DNA of 64,000 nt from Pseudofrankia nepalensis (GCF_016786305.1 NZ_JADWYV010000004.1), one strand, 5' to 3'. Positions 44,835-54,010 are shown, counted from the first letter of the stretch. Program-made: numbers and translations. Notes: generated from the letters alone by a model not told the origin.

Positions 44835-45643
44835 CCAACGTCCTCGACAACGACGGCCTCGCCAACGGCCTCGGCGTGAGCAACGTCCTCGACCTCTTCC
44901 GGCTCGACGGCAAGGTCGCGGTGGTCACCGGGGCGAGCTCGGGCCTGGGCGCCGGCTTCGCCCGCGCGCTCGCCCAGGCCGGCGCCGACGTCGTCCTCGC
45001 GGCCCGGCGCGTGGACCGGTTGTCCGATGTGGCGCAGGCCGTGCGGGAGGCGGGCCGCAAGGCCCTCGCGGTCGCCACCGACGTCAGCGACCCGGAGCAG
45101 TGTGAGGCGCTCGCGCGGGCGGCGATCGCCGAGTTCGGCCGCGTCGACGTCCTGGTCAACAACGCCGGCATCGGCACCGCGGTCCCCGCCGTCCGCGAGA
45201 CACCGGACGAGTTCCGGCGCGTCATCGACATCAACCTCAACGGCGCCTACTGGGCGGCGCAGTCCTGCGCGCGGGTCATGAAGCCCGGATCGAGCGTCGT
45301 CAACATCGCGAGCGTGCTCGGGCTGATCAAGTCCTACGCCCCCCAGGCCGCCTACGCCGCCAGCAAGGCCGGGCTGATCGGCCTCACCCGGGACCTGGCC
45401 CAGCAGTGGTCGGGGCGGCGCGGCATCCGGGTCAACGCGATCGCGCCCGGCTACTTCGCCAGCGAGATGACGGCCGAGATCCCCGAGAACCAGCTCATGA
45501 CCTTCATCCGGCAGACCAGCCCGCTGGACCGGCTCGGCCTGCAGCACGAGCTCGACGCCGCCGTCGTCTTCCTCGCGAGCCCCGCCTCGTCCTACATCAC
45601 CGGCAGCACCCTCGCCGTCGACGGAGGCATGTCCGGGCACTGA
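44831..45643 (+). CDS. SDR family oxidoreductase
   Basis: A 270-aa classical SDR with TGASSGLG near residue 34, NNAG near 110 and the catalytic Ser...YAASK pair near 157-177. It is coupled by a 4-bp overlap to the phosphotransferase gene. It probably oxidises a hydroxyacyl-CoA or related alcohol in the same pathway. Ends 5 bp before the convergent HNH gene. Confidence 0.9.
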   Translation: MTNVLDNDGLANGLGVSNVLDLFRLDGKVAVVTGASSGLGAGFARALAQAGADVVLAARRVDRLSDVAQAVREAGRKALAVATDVSDPEQCEALARAAIAEFGRVDVLVNNAGIGTAVPAVRETPDEFRRVIDINLNGAYWAAQSCARVMKPGSSVVNIASVLGLIKSYAPQAAYAASKAGLIGLTRDLAQQWSGRRGIRVNAIAPGYFASEMTAEIPENQLMTFIRQTSPLDRLGLQHELDAAVVFLASPASSYITGSTLAVDGGMSGH

Positions 45644-45648
45644 CGGTG

Positions 45649-47205
45649 TCAGGGAGAATCGCCAGCCGGATGATCGGGTGGCCCCCAGATTCCGGAATAT
45701 AGGTGATCGAGCGTCCGGTGGAGGGGGTTTCGGCGTGGTTTTTGCTTGGGGTCGACGGAATAGGGCGGTATGAAGTATGGGTGACCGTCCGGTCCGACGA
45801 GGACTTTCCAGTCTTCGCGATGAAGGACGCGGTGATGATAGCGGCAGACCAGGACCGTGTTGTCGAGGTTCGTCGGTCCGCCGTGGGCCCAGTGCTTGAT
45901 GTGGTGGGCGTCGGTCCAGGCGGCGGGCTTTCGGCAGTTCGGGAAGGCGCAGCCTCCGTCGCGGGCTTCCAACGCGCGGCGCAGCGAGGGCGGGATGAGG
46001 CGGCGGGTGCGGCCAAGCTCGAGCGGGGTGCCCTCCTGGGACAGGAGGATGTGCGTGAGGTGGGCGTCGCAGCCGATCCGCTCCAGGGTCGCGCGCGACA
46101 GCGGCTGGCCGTGGCCGGTGGTGGCGGGGACGGCGCCGGGCATGCCGAGGAGCGCGTCGATCGTCGTGGTGACGGCGATGTGCGGGCGGGTGCCGTGCGA
46201 CAACGGAAGGGCGCCGGCACCCAGGACGCGCTGAGTGATCTCGACAAGGGCGTCCGCGCGCCGCTGGGGAACGGTCCGGTGGTCTTCCGGGGTCTCGCCA
46301 AGCGGCCGCGGCTTGGACAGCGGATCGAGCGCGGCGCGTAGCGCGGCGGCGCCCTCGGCGTCCAGGGTGCCGTGGATGCGGGTGGTGCCGTCGGGCTGGT
46401 CGGTGAGGTGCAGCTCGCGGCGGCGTGCCTGGTCACCGTCGTCGCGCGGGTCCGCGCCGGGTGGGTGTAGTTGGTCTCGGACCCGGTCGCGGATCGTCCT
46501 GCCCAGGGTGGCCAGGTCGTCGGCGTCGAGGATCGCGGCCTGGGCCAGCAGGAAGGCCTCCGCCCAGTCCCGCTGCTCGGCGGGGGTGTCCGCCGGCAAC
46601 GAGTTGAGGGCGCCGGCGATGACCGACGCCTGGTCGCGGCTGATGCCCGCGGCGGCCAGGGCCTGGCCGGTGCGCTGGCAGGGGCCGTCGAGGTCGCGGG
46701 CGAGGCCCACCAGCCGGCGGGTGTCGGCGGGGCGCATCTTGAGCTGCCAGCGCAGCAGGTCCTGGACGGAGGGCAGGTCCTCCTCGCCGAACACCGGGCG
46801 CAGGTCCCGGCCACCCAGGTCACGGACCACCGCCAGTTGCAGGGCGGCGAGCAACCGGGAGGCCCTCTCGGCCTGGTCGAGCAGTTCCAGCGCCTCGACG
46901 TCGGACAGCGCCCACAGGTTGGCCCCGCCCAGCTTCTCCAGCCCGCCCATCACCTCGTCGACCACGCACAGCAGGTGATGCCGCCCCAGCCACGGCCGGC
47001 TCGTGGTCGGCCCGCTCTCCCCGGCCGCCACGCCATCACCAGAGAAAGACCGCTCGCCCATGTTTTCCGCGCCGTTTTCCACCGCGTCGCCACGGCCGGC
47101 GGAAATCCCGGCCGTGGCCGGACCCGTGGTTGCCTCGTCCGCCAGCCCGGCCGGGATTCCCGGCACCACCTCAGCCGCGTCATCGGGAAAGGGCACCTCG
47201 GGCAT
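45649..47205 (-). CDS. DUF222 / HNH endonuclease domain protein (13E12 type)
   Basis: A 518-aa protein of the REP13E12-like family: a DUF222 domain at about 75-350 and a C-terminal HNH nuclease domain. The nuclease has CAFPNC, DAHHIKHWAHGGPTNLDN and CRYHHRVLH near 425-470, with Cys and His metal ligands. The family occurs in many copies in actinobacterial genomes and its role is not settled. The N-terminal 60 residues are low complexity; ATG 47205 lacks a good ribosome-binding site and a start at 47061 is possible. Only 5 bp separate its stop from the convergent SDR gene, leaving no room for a terminator. Confidence 0.88.
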   Translation of the reverse strand: MPEVPFPDDAAEVVPGIPAGLADEATTGPATAGISAGRGDAVENGAENMGERSFSGDGVAAGESGPTTSRPWLGRHHLLCVVDEVMGGLEKLGGANLWALSDVEALELLDQAERASRLLAALQLAVVRDLGGRDLRPVFGEEDLPSVQDLLRWQLKMRPADTRRLVGLARDLDGPCQRTGQALAAAGISRDQASVIAGALNSLPADTPAEQRDWAEAFLLAQAAILDADDLATLGRTIRDRVRDQLHPPGADPRDDGDQARRRELHLTDQPDGTTRIHGTLDAEGAAALRAALDPLSKPRPLGETPEDHRTVPQRRADALVEITQRVLGAGALPLSHGTRPHIAVTTTIDALLGMPGAVPATTGHGQPLSRATLERIGCDAHLTHILLSQEGTPLELGRTRRLIPPSLRRALEARDGGCAFPNCRKPAAWTDAHHIKHWAHGGPTNLDNTVLVCRYHHRVLHREDWKVLVGPDGHPYFIPPYSVDPKQKPRRNPLHRTLDHLYSGIWGPPDHPAGDSP

Positions 47206-47643
47206 TCATCAACGAAATCACGATTTCGAACATCTGTCCAGCCCGGCAAAATCGGGGGGCGTCACCCCCGATCGACGGGTTCCCGGAATTCCTTCATGAG
47301 GATTGGCGCCGCGGCAGTGCCGGAATGAAGTTAATCGGCGCAACTCTCGGCAATAAATGCCGAAGCCCTGCCCATGCCACTCGACCAGCGTCAAAGTGCG
47401 CGCAAGTGGCTCGAGTCGGGCGGCACAAGCCCGATGCGACGGTGGCCGTCCTCTCACGCCCAGCCTCGTCCTGTATCGCCGGCGGACCCAGCCAACGGGC
47501 AGACATGACCGGCCGCAAGCACGGCAACGGCACCGGCACATCAGCGCGGGCACCGGCACATCAGCGCGCCGGCCGCGTCCGTGCCGTTGGCACGGCCGGC
47601 GGAAGCAGCTTCCGCCGCGGACCCAGTCCCAGCGGCAGTGGAT
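47206..47643. other. Intergenic stretch with a 20-bp duplication
   Basis: About 440 bp between two minus-strand genes with no supported gene. It contains two perfect tandem copies of GGCACCGGCACATCAGCGCG (47529-47548 and 47549-47568). The rest shows no recognisable signal. Confidence 0.5.
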
Positions 47644-48333
47644 CTAGTCGGTGACGAACCAGATGGCGCGGACGAGGCGGTCGGTCTCGTTGCGCAGGCG
47701 GTGGGGGACGTCGCCGCTGATCCGGATCGCCTCGCCCGGCCCGAGCTGGCGGGGGCAGCCGTCGATGATGACGGTCAGCGTTCCTTCGAGGATGTACCCG
47801 TAGTCGGTGCCCCGGTGTCGTTGCGGCTGGTCGGCCGGCGCCGAGTCCGCCCCCGGCTCGTAGTCGGTCAGCAGGAAGTCGACGTGCTCGTCGACCGGCT
47901 CGACCAGGCGGCGCCAGCGGACGCCGGTCTGGAAGGCGAGATACTCCGGCACCGGCGGCGGCTCCGGCGCGAGGCCGTTCGGAACGACGCCGCCCGGAGC
48001 GACACCGTTCGACGCGGCGCCGTCCGCGCCTGGCCGGTCGCCAGCGATGGTCGCCTCCGAGGGCGCCGGCGACGCTGCCCGCGGCGTGACGCTGTGGCCC
48101 AGCAACTCGTCGAGGGAGATGTCCAGTTCCCGCGCGATGGCGAACAGCGTGTTCACCGCCGCCTGGCTCTGGCCCAGCTCGAACTGGGACAGGAAGCTCG
48201 CCGAGACCCCGAGGCGGCGCGCCAGCTCCCGCACGGACAGGCCCGCGCGTTCCCGGGCGTGCCGGACATTGCTACCGACGGACACGCTCATACCCCCAGG
48301 GCCGACTCGATCGGCCTTGCGTGAGCTGGCCAC
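47644..48333 (-). CDS. XRE-cupin transcriptional regulator
   Basis: A 229-aa regulator with an N-terminal Cro/C1 helix-turn-helix (about 22-75: LSVRELARRLGVSASFLSQF) and a C-terminal cupin domain (HRGTDYGYILEG, later GPGEAIRISGDVPHRLRNE). A variable linker rich in Gly/Ala/Pro joins them. Such proteins (PuuR/SutR-like) sense small acids or amines. The GTG at 48333 is chosen for the strong site GGAGGAG 6 nt upstream; a longer frame exists. It follows the acyl-CoA ligase in the opposite sense of position, with both genes on the minus strand but 148 bp apart. Confidence 0.87.
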   Translation of the reverse strand: MASSRKADRVGPGGMSVSVGSNVRHARERAGLSVRELARRLGVSASFLSQFELGQSQAAVNTLFAIARELDISLDELLGHSVTPRAASPAPSEATIAGDRPGADGAASNGVAPGGVVPNGLAPEPPPVPEYLAFQTGVRWRRLVEPVDEHVDFLLTDYEPGADSAPADQPQRHRGTDYGYILEGTLTVIIDGCPRQLGPGEAIRISGDVPHRLRNETDRLVRAIWFVTD

Positions 48334-48481
48334 GTGGGGCTCCTCCATATGACGACCACAAAGCCGCCACTGAGCGTACGCGGCCCGCGCCGGGATGCCC
48401 CACTTTCCGGGGCCACGCCGACGCACGCCGTGCCCATCGGCCGGGTGCTCCTCGTTCTGGTGCCCGTCCACGCCATGGCGG

Positions 48482-50317
48482 TCAGCGTCCTTCCGTCGCG
48501 GGCCGGTCCTCCGCGGTGCCGCCCGGCGCGGGCGGCGGAGAACCGACCGACGGGGGCGGCGGGGACCCAGCCACCGCCCGGCGCCGGAGCACGAACTTCT
48601 GGACCTTCCCGCTCGGGGTGCGCGGCAGGTCGTCGACGACGACCAGCAGCTCCGGGGCCTTCTGGATGGCCAGGCCCGCCCCGGTCACGTGGTCACGCAG
48701 GTCGGCCAGGGTCGGCGGGGTCCAGCCCGCCGCCGGCACGACGAACGCGCAGGCACGCTCGACCAGTGTCGGGTCGGGGCTGGCGACGACGGCGATGTCG
48801 GCGACGGCGGGGTGGCTGAGCAGCACCGACTCCACCTCGGCGGCGCTGAACTTCTCGCCACCGCGGTTGATGATGTCCTTGATCCGCCCGGAGATGACCA
48901 GGGTGCCGTCGGCGCCGATCCGGGCCAGGTCCCCGGTGCGGAAGAAGCCATCCGGGGTGAACGCGTCCCGGTTCAGCTCCGGGTCGAGGTAGCCCAGGAA
49001 CAGCTCCGGGCCGCGCACCAGCAGCTCCCCCTCACCACCGGCGGCGGCGTCGTTGACGGCGGCGGCGGCCGGCGGGCCGGCGGTTCCGTCCTGCCCGACG
49101 TCCCCGGCCCGCGCGGACCCGTCAGACCCGTCGGTCCCGCCGGGCTCGCCGGCCAGGGCGCCGGGGTCGCGGCGTAGCTCGTTGTCCCCCATCGGCCGTC
49201 CCTCGCCGGTCGCGGCGGCGTCCAGGTCGCCGTACGGGTCGCCCATCGACGACGTCGGCAGCTCGGTCGAGCCGTAGGTGCGCACCACCCGCGTCCCCAT
49301 CACCGTGTGGGCTTCGCGAACCAGCGTGGCCGGGATGTCGGCGCCGCCGCAGACGAACACCCGCAGCGCGCTTCGGGCCCGCCGCTCGGCGTAGACGTCG
49401 GTCAGCCCGCGCAGGAACGGCGTGGCGCTGACGGTGAAGGCGCAGCGGTGCTCCTCGATCAGGTCGACCGCGGCGGCGGCGTCCCACCGGCTCTGCAGGA
49501 CGACCGGGCTGCCGAGGTCCGCCGGCAGGAGCACGCCGTACGACAGGCCGGTGATGTGGCTGAGCGGCGAGGCCATGAAGACCCGGTCGGCCGGGCCGAG
49601 CCGGGCCGCGGCCGCCATGGCGCGGGTCTCCGCGAGCAGGGTCTGGTGGCTGTGCAGCACGCCCTTCGGCGCCGAGGTCGTGCCCGAGGTGTAGAGGACG
49701 ACCGCGATGTCGCCCGCGCCGGCCGGCGCTTCCGGGACGATGGGTTCCGGTCCGCCGAAGGACGGGCCGGCGAGCCAGTCGGCCAGCGTCTCGACGCCCA
49801 CGTCACCCGTGGCTCCCATGTCACCCGAGCCACGCACGGCGACCACCGTCACGTCCGGCCGGTCGTCGGCGGACGCCGATCCACACGCCGCGGGCCGCGC
49901 CGCGCGCAGCACCTCCCGCAGCGCCTCGGCGTGCCGGTAGGAGCGGTACTCCTCGGGGACGAACGCCGCCGCCGGCCGGGTCTGGCGGACGATGTGCGCC
50001 AGCTCCCGTTCCCGGTAGATGGGCACCACCGGCACCAGCACGGCGCCGGCCAGGAAGACGCCCCAGGAGACCACGCTCGTCTCCCACCAGTTGGGGAGCT
50101 GGACCAGCACGGTGTCTCCGGTGCCGACGCCGTGCGCCCGCAGCCCGGCGGCCACCCGCCCGGCCGCCGCCGCGAGCTCGGCGTAGCTCAGCCGGCGCTC
50201 CCCCTCGAGGACCGCCAGCTCGTCGCCGCGCGCGGCCACCGCGGCGCGCAGCCGGTCGGCCAGCGTCTCCCGGGGAAGGTGGTAGTCCACCGCGTGCGGC
50301 CTGGTCGGGCTCAGCAT
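48482..50317 (-). CDS. AMP-dependent acyl-CoA synthetase/ligase
   Basis: A 611-aa adenylate-forming enzyme. The P-loop VLYTSGTTSAPKG is near 190-205, and the mid motif TYGSTE is near 315. The hinge RTGDLARI...SGRIKD and the C-terminal catalytic Lys in RTPSGKVQK are intact. It should activate a carboxylic acid as CoA thioester, in the style of cyclohexanecarboxylate- or medium-chain acyl-CoA ligases. About 50 residues of Gly/Asp/Ala-rich sequence (around EPGGTDGSDGSARAGDV) interrupt the region between the TYGSTE motif and the hinge. ATG 50317 has GGAGG 7 nt upstream and overlaps the dehydrogenase gene by 7 bp. Confidence 0.9.
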   Translation of the reverse strand: MLSPTRPHAVDYHLPRETLADRLRAAVAARGDELAVLEGERRLSYAELAAAAGRVAAGLRAHGVGTGDTVLVQLPNWWETSVVSWGVFLAGAVLVPVVPIYRERELAHIVRQTRPAAAFVPEEYRSYRHAEALREVLRAARPAACGSASADDRPDVTVVAVRGSGDMGATGDVGVETLADWLAGPSFGGPEPIVPEAPAGAGDIAVVLYTSGTTSAPKGVLHSHQTLLAETRAMAAAARLGPADRVFMASPLSHITGLSYGVLLPADLGSPVVLQSRWDAAAAVDLIEEHRCAFTVSATPFLRGLTDVYAERRARSALRVFVCGGADIPATLVREAHTVMGTRVVRTYGSTELPTSSMGDPYGDLDAAATGEGRPMGDNELRRDPGALAGEPGGTDGSDGSARAGDVGQDGTAGPPAAAAVNDAAAGGEGELLVRGPELFLGYLDPELNRDAFTPDGFFRTGDLARIGADGTLVISGRIKDIINRGGEKFSAAEVESVLLSHPAVADIAVVASPDPTLVERACAFVVPAAGWTPPTLADLRDHVTGAGLAIQKAPELLVVVDDLPRTPSGKVQKFVLRRRAVAGSPPPPSVGSPPPAPGGTAEDRPATEGR

Positions 50318-52353
50318 GCCGTCACCTCCCGGACGGCCTGGACGATGTCGGCGGCGCCCGCCTCCCAGCGGCGTTCCAGCGACGGGGCGTACGGTGCCGG
50401 CGTGTAGGCGGCCCCGACGCGGCGGACCGGCGCGTCGAGCGACCAGAATCCCTCGTTCACGGCGAGCGCGGCGATCTCCGCGCCGACCCCGAAGTCGACC
50501 ACCGCCTCGTGCGCGACGACCAGCCGGTTCGTGCGGGCGAGCGAGGCGAGCACCGCCTCGCGGTCCAGCGGGACGATCGTGCGCAGGTCCAGGACCTCCG
50601 CGTCGATGCCCTCGGTCGACAGCGTCTCGGCGGCGGCGAGCGCCTCGAACACCATCCGCGACCAGGAGACGATCGTGACGTCGGTGCCGGGGCGGACCAC
50701 CCGGGCCTTGCCCAGCGGAACGCGGTGGTCGTCGGCGGGCATCGCCCACTTCCGCTCGTACAGCAGCCTGTTCTCGATGAACACCACCGGGTTGTCGTCC
50801 TCGATGGCGGTCCGCAGCAGGCCGTAGGCGTCGTCGCCGAAGCTCGGCATCACCACGGTCAGGCCCGGGATGTGCGCGAAGAGGGTCTCCAGGCTCTGCG
50901 AATGCTGGCTGCCCGAGGAGCGGCCGGACCCGAACTGGGTGCGGACGACCATCGGCACGGTGACCGCCCCGCCGGTCATGAACCGCAGCTTGGCCGCCTG
51001 GTTCATGATCTGGTCGAGGCAGACACCCAGGAAGTCCAGGTACATCAGCTCGACGACGGGGCGCAGGCCCGCCATGGCCGCGCCGACCCCCAGCCCCATG
51101 ATCGCGGTCTCCGCGATCGGCGTGTCCAGGACTCGGTCGGGGAACTCGCCGGCCAGGCCCCGGGTGAGACCGAAGACGTTGCCGCCGGCCACGTCGATGC
51201 CGGCGAGGAAGACCAACGGGTCCGCGGCCAGCGCGTCGCGCATCGCCTGCCGCAGGATGCGCGAGCCCGAGGACGGCCGGCTGCCGGCCCCCTCGGGGGG
51301 CGTCCCAGCTGAGGAGGCCCCACCCGCCGCCGCGGCGCTCCGGGTGCCGTCGGCCCTGGTGCCGCCGGCCGGCACGGCCGCCTGGTCGGGGCGGGCCCGC
51401 CGCCGCGGGGCGTAGACGTACTCCGCGGCGTCCGCCGGGGCCGGTTCCGGGGACTCGCGGGCGAACTTCTCGGCGTCCTCGACGTCCGCCTCCGCCCGCC
51501 GCTCGGCCCGCTCGACATCCGCCGCCGGCACGCCCAGGCCGAGCAGCCGCGCCCGGGTGACCAGCAGCGGGTCACGGGCCGTCGCGTCGTCGAGGTCCGA
51601 GCGCTCCCGGTAGCGCTGCTCGTCTCCCTCGTAGTGGCCGCGCACCCGGGTGGTGACGCTCTCGACCAGCACCGGGCCGTCCCCGGCCCGTGCCTGGTCG
51701 AGCACCTGGCGCATCCCGTCGGCGACCGCCTCCACGTCGTTGCCGGCCAGCTCGACGAACGCCATCCCGTAGGCGCCGGCCCGCTCGCGCACCGGCACCG
51801 GATGCTGGTCCTCGGCCCGGGAGAACTCGGAGAAGCGGTTGTTCTCGCAGAAGAACACCAGCGGCAGCCGCCAGAGCGCGGCGACGTTCATGGCCTCGTG
51901 GAACGCCCCCGTCGCGACGGCGCCGTCCCCGAAGAAGGCGATGACGGCGTCCCCGGCGCCGCGCCGGCGCAGCGCGTGCGCGGCGCCGAGCGCGATCGGC
52001 AGGCCGGCGCCGACGATGCCGTTCGCGCCGAAGATGCCGAGCCCCGGGTCGGCGACGTGCATGGAGCCGCCGCGCCCGTGGCAGGCGCCGGTCTCCCTGG
52101 CCATCAGCTCGGCCAGCATCTGTCGCGGGGGCAGGCCCTTGGCCAGGACGTGGCCGTGTCCCCGGTGCGTCGAAGTGATCACGTCGCTGGCGCGGGCGTG
52201 GACGAGCGCGCCGACGGCGCAGGCCTCCTGGCCGACCGACGTGTGGACGAACCCCGGTACGAGCCCGTCGCGGTACAGCACGGCGACCCGCTCCTCCACC
52301 CGGCGGATCAGCACCATGCGTTCGTAGGCGGCGAGTAAGCGCGCGCGATCCAT
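50311..52353 (-). CDS. Fused E1 alpha-beta thiamine-dependent dehydrogenase
   Basis: A 680-aa fusion of the two chains of a 2-oxoacid (pyruvate / acetoin / branched-chain) dehydrogenase E1. The alpha part (about 1-315) has the TPP motif GDG at 142-144 ending in ENN at 170-172. After a low-complexity linker (about 320-365), the beta part (about 368-680) has the segments FLAGIDVAGG, RVLDTPIAE and MPSFGDDAYGL. These chains are normally separate proteins. No E2 or E3 gene is adjacent. The ATG at 52353 has GGGAGAG 4-5 nt upstream. Coupling to an acyl-CoA ligase suggests one catabolic route; the 2-oxo substrate is unknown. Confidence 0.9.
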   Translation of the reverse strand: MDRARLLAAYERMVLIRRVEERVAVLYRDGLVPGFVHTSVGQEACAVGALVHARASDVITSTHRGHGHVLAKGLPPRQMLAELMARETGACHGRGGSMHVADPGLGIFGANGIVGAGLPIALGAAHALRRRGAGDAVIAFFGDGAVATGAFHEAMNVAALWRLPLVFFCENNRFSEFSRAEDQHPVPVRERAGAYGMAFVELAGNDVEAVADGMRQVLDQARAGDGPVLVESVTTRVRGHYEGDEQRYRERSDLDDATARDPLLVTRARLLGLGVPAADVERAERRAEADVEDAEKFARESPEPAPADAAEYVYAPRRRARPDQAAVPAGGTRADGTRSAAAAGGASSAGTPPEGAGSRPSSGSRILRQAMRDALAADPLVFLAGIDVAGGNVFGLTRGLAGEFPDRVLDTPIAETAIMGLGVGAAMAGLRPVVELMYLDFLGVCLDQIMNQAAKLRFMTGGAVTVPMVVRTQFGSGRSSGSQHSQSLETLFAHIPGLTVVMPSFGDDAYGLLRTAIEDDNPVVFIENRLLYERKWAMPADDHRVPLGKARVVRPGTDVTIVSWSRMVFEALAAAETLSTEGIDAEVLDLRTIVPLDREAVLASLARTNRLVVAHEAVVDFGVGAEIAALAVNEGFWSLDAPVRRVGAAYTPAPYAPSLERRWEAGAADIVQAVREVTAC

Positions 52354-52472
52354 CTGGCTCTCCCATCCGGGTCAGGGCGACTGCCCGGCCGCTCGCCGGG
52401 GCAGGACGGCCCGGCCCGCCGCGGTTTCCCACCGACCGCCGTGACGGGCGGTGATGGTCCCGATCGTGGGTC

Positions 52473-52526
52473 GGTCGTGGCGGTCGACTGGGTCGTGGCG
52501 GTCAACGCGGTCGTGGCGGTCAACGT
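52473..52526. repeat. 18-bp tandem repeat, three copies
   Basis: Units GGTCGTGGCGGTCRACNN start at 52473, 52491 and 52509; the first 13 bases are identical in all three. It lies in the 5' leader side of the fused dehydrogenase gene, 120-173 bp before its start. Confidence 0.8.
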
Positions 52527-52545
52527 AGCCGCGACCAAACCCGGG

Positions 52546-52633
52546 TGTCCAGTGGCACTTGACACCTGGCCGGGTCGGCACCGAGAGTGACCAGAGTCGG
52601 CCACCCGGACCGACTGTCAAGTGCCACTTGACA
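52546..52633. promoter_or_regulatory. Two 19-bp palindromes between divergent genes
   Basis: TGTCAAGTGCCACTTGACA at 52615-52633 is a perfect palindrome around one central base. TGTCCAGTGGCACTTGACA at 52546-52564 is the same site with one arm mismatch. Centres are 69 bp apart. The 465-bp gap between the dehydrogenase and hydrolase start codons has no gene, so both promoters probably lie here and the palindromes are likely operators. TTGAC elements inside them could double as -35 boxes. No regulator gene is adjacent; the XRE-cupin protein 4 kb away is one candidate. Confidence 0.75.
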
Positions 52634-52818
52634 ACGTGACGGACGCCATCCACGATGGTCGACACGCCCACGGGTAACGCACCCGAAATCTGCCGGCCGC
52701 CGCGACACCAAAAGTCGCCCCGGCCGCTTCCGATACCAGCCCCAAGACCATGGGCCGGGGCGGGCGAAAGCCTGAGACAAAGCATTCCATCCGCTCCGCC
52801 CACGCCGGAGGACTTCCG

Positions 52819-53763
52819 ATGCGCCGAGAAGACGTCGAGTTCAGCAGTGAGGGCACCACGGTGCGCGGCTGGCTCTACCGACCGGATGTCGACGCGGGCA
52901 CCGAAAACGTTCCCGCCGTCGTCCTGGCCGGCGGCTGGTGCTATGTGCGAGAACTCGTCATGCCCTACTACGCGGAGGCGTTCGCGGCCCTGGGAATCGC
53001 GGCGCTGGTGTTCGACTACCGCAATCTCGGGGTCTCCGACGGCGAGCCGCGCCAGCACCTCGACCCGTGGGCGCAGATCCGCGACTACCAGAACGCGCTG
53101 AGCTTCCTGGAGCGCGCCGACGGCATCGACCCGGACCGGCTCGGCGCCTGGGGCATCTCCTACTCCGGCGGGCACGTGCTGGTCCTCGCGGCCACCGACC
53201 CGCGGGTGAAGGCGGTCGTCAGCCAGATCCCGGTGGTGGACGGCTACCGGAACATGCGCCGGGTCCACGGCGGCGTCGGCTACCGCAAGCTGTGGGACGC
53301 GATCCTCACCGACCGGCGGCTGCGCTACGAGGACCCGGCGAAACGCCTGTACATCCCGCACGCCAGCGAGACACCCGACACGGAGCTGTCGAGCTGGCCG
53401 TTCCCCGAGACGCGCACCACCTTCGCCGCGCTCCAGGCCACCGAGGCGCCGCTGTACCAGAACCGCAGCACCATGGAGTCGGTCGACCTGCTGCTGAACT
53501 ACGACATCACGCCGTTCGCCGACCGGATCTACGACACCCCGACGATGGTCATCGTGGCCGAGGGCGACGACATCACCCTGTGGGACCTCGAGATCGGCGT
53601 GTACAACCGCCTCCCGACCGCGAAGAAGGAACTCGTGGTCCTTCCGCACACGACGCACATGACCCTCTACAGCGACCGGTCGAAGCTCGACCGGGCCGCC
53701 GCGCACGCGTCGCGCTGGTTCGCCGCCCAGCTGCTCGGCGCACCCGCCGCCACGTCCGGCTGA
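52819..53763 (+). CDS. Alpha/beta hydrolase
   Basis: A 314-aa alpha/beta-fold hydrolase. Nucleophile Ser116 is in the elbow GISYSGG, the acid is probably in the VAEGDDITLW segment, and the His is in LPHTTHMTL near the end. The N-terminal strand pattern (GTTVRGWLYRP) resembles peptidase S15 / acetylxylan esterase-like enzymes. ATG 52819 is set by GGAGGA 6-7 nt upstream. Divergent from the ligase/dehydrogenase operon and upstream of the transport operon; it may cleave an ester or amide feeding the pathway. Confidence 0.9.
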   Translation: MRREDVEFSSEGTTVRGWLYRPDVDAGTENVPAVVLAGGWCYVRELVMPYYAEAFAALGIAALVFDYRNLGVSDGEPRQHLDPWAQIRDYQNALSFLERADGIDPDRLGAWGISYSGGHVLVLAATDPRVKAVVSQIPVVDGYRNMRRVHGGVGYRKLWDAILTDRRLRYEDPAKRLYIPHASETPDTELSSWPFPETRTTFAALQATEAPLYQNRSTMESVDLLLNYDITPFADRIYDTPTMVIVAEGDDITLWDLEIGVYNRLPTAKKELVVLPHTTHMTLYSDRSKLDRAAAHASRWFAAQLLGAPAATSG

Positions 53764-54010
53764 CCCGTACCAACCGTTCTCCCGGCTATTCCCCGAGCCC
53801 GACACCCGGCTCGGAACCCATAAGCCCCTTCACCTTCCCGCGCTATCACGCGACGGCATCACCCGGCCGGCCGGAAACGCGTCGAGCAGACGATTCACCG
53901 ACCGATTCACCGGGTCCGCCAACGCGACCGGCATCGCGGATGCGCGCGCCCCGACCGGCCGTCGCCGCCGCGCCAAGGCGGGACATCCGGCTCATCAAGG
54001 AGACAGCACG

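Noticed and set aside
47529..47568. Possible attachment or iteron site
   Set aside because: Only two tandem copies and no integrase or replication gene nearby; a plain duplication is the simplest reading.
52473..52526. CRISPR-like array
   Set aside because: Units are 18 bp and contiguous with no unique spacers, so it is a simple tandem repeat.
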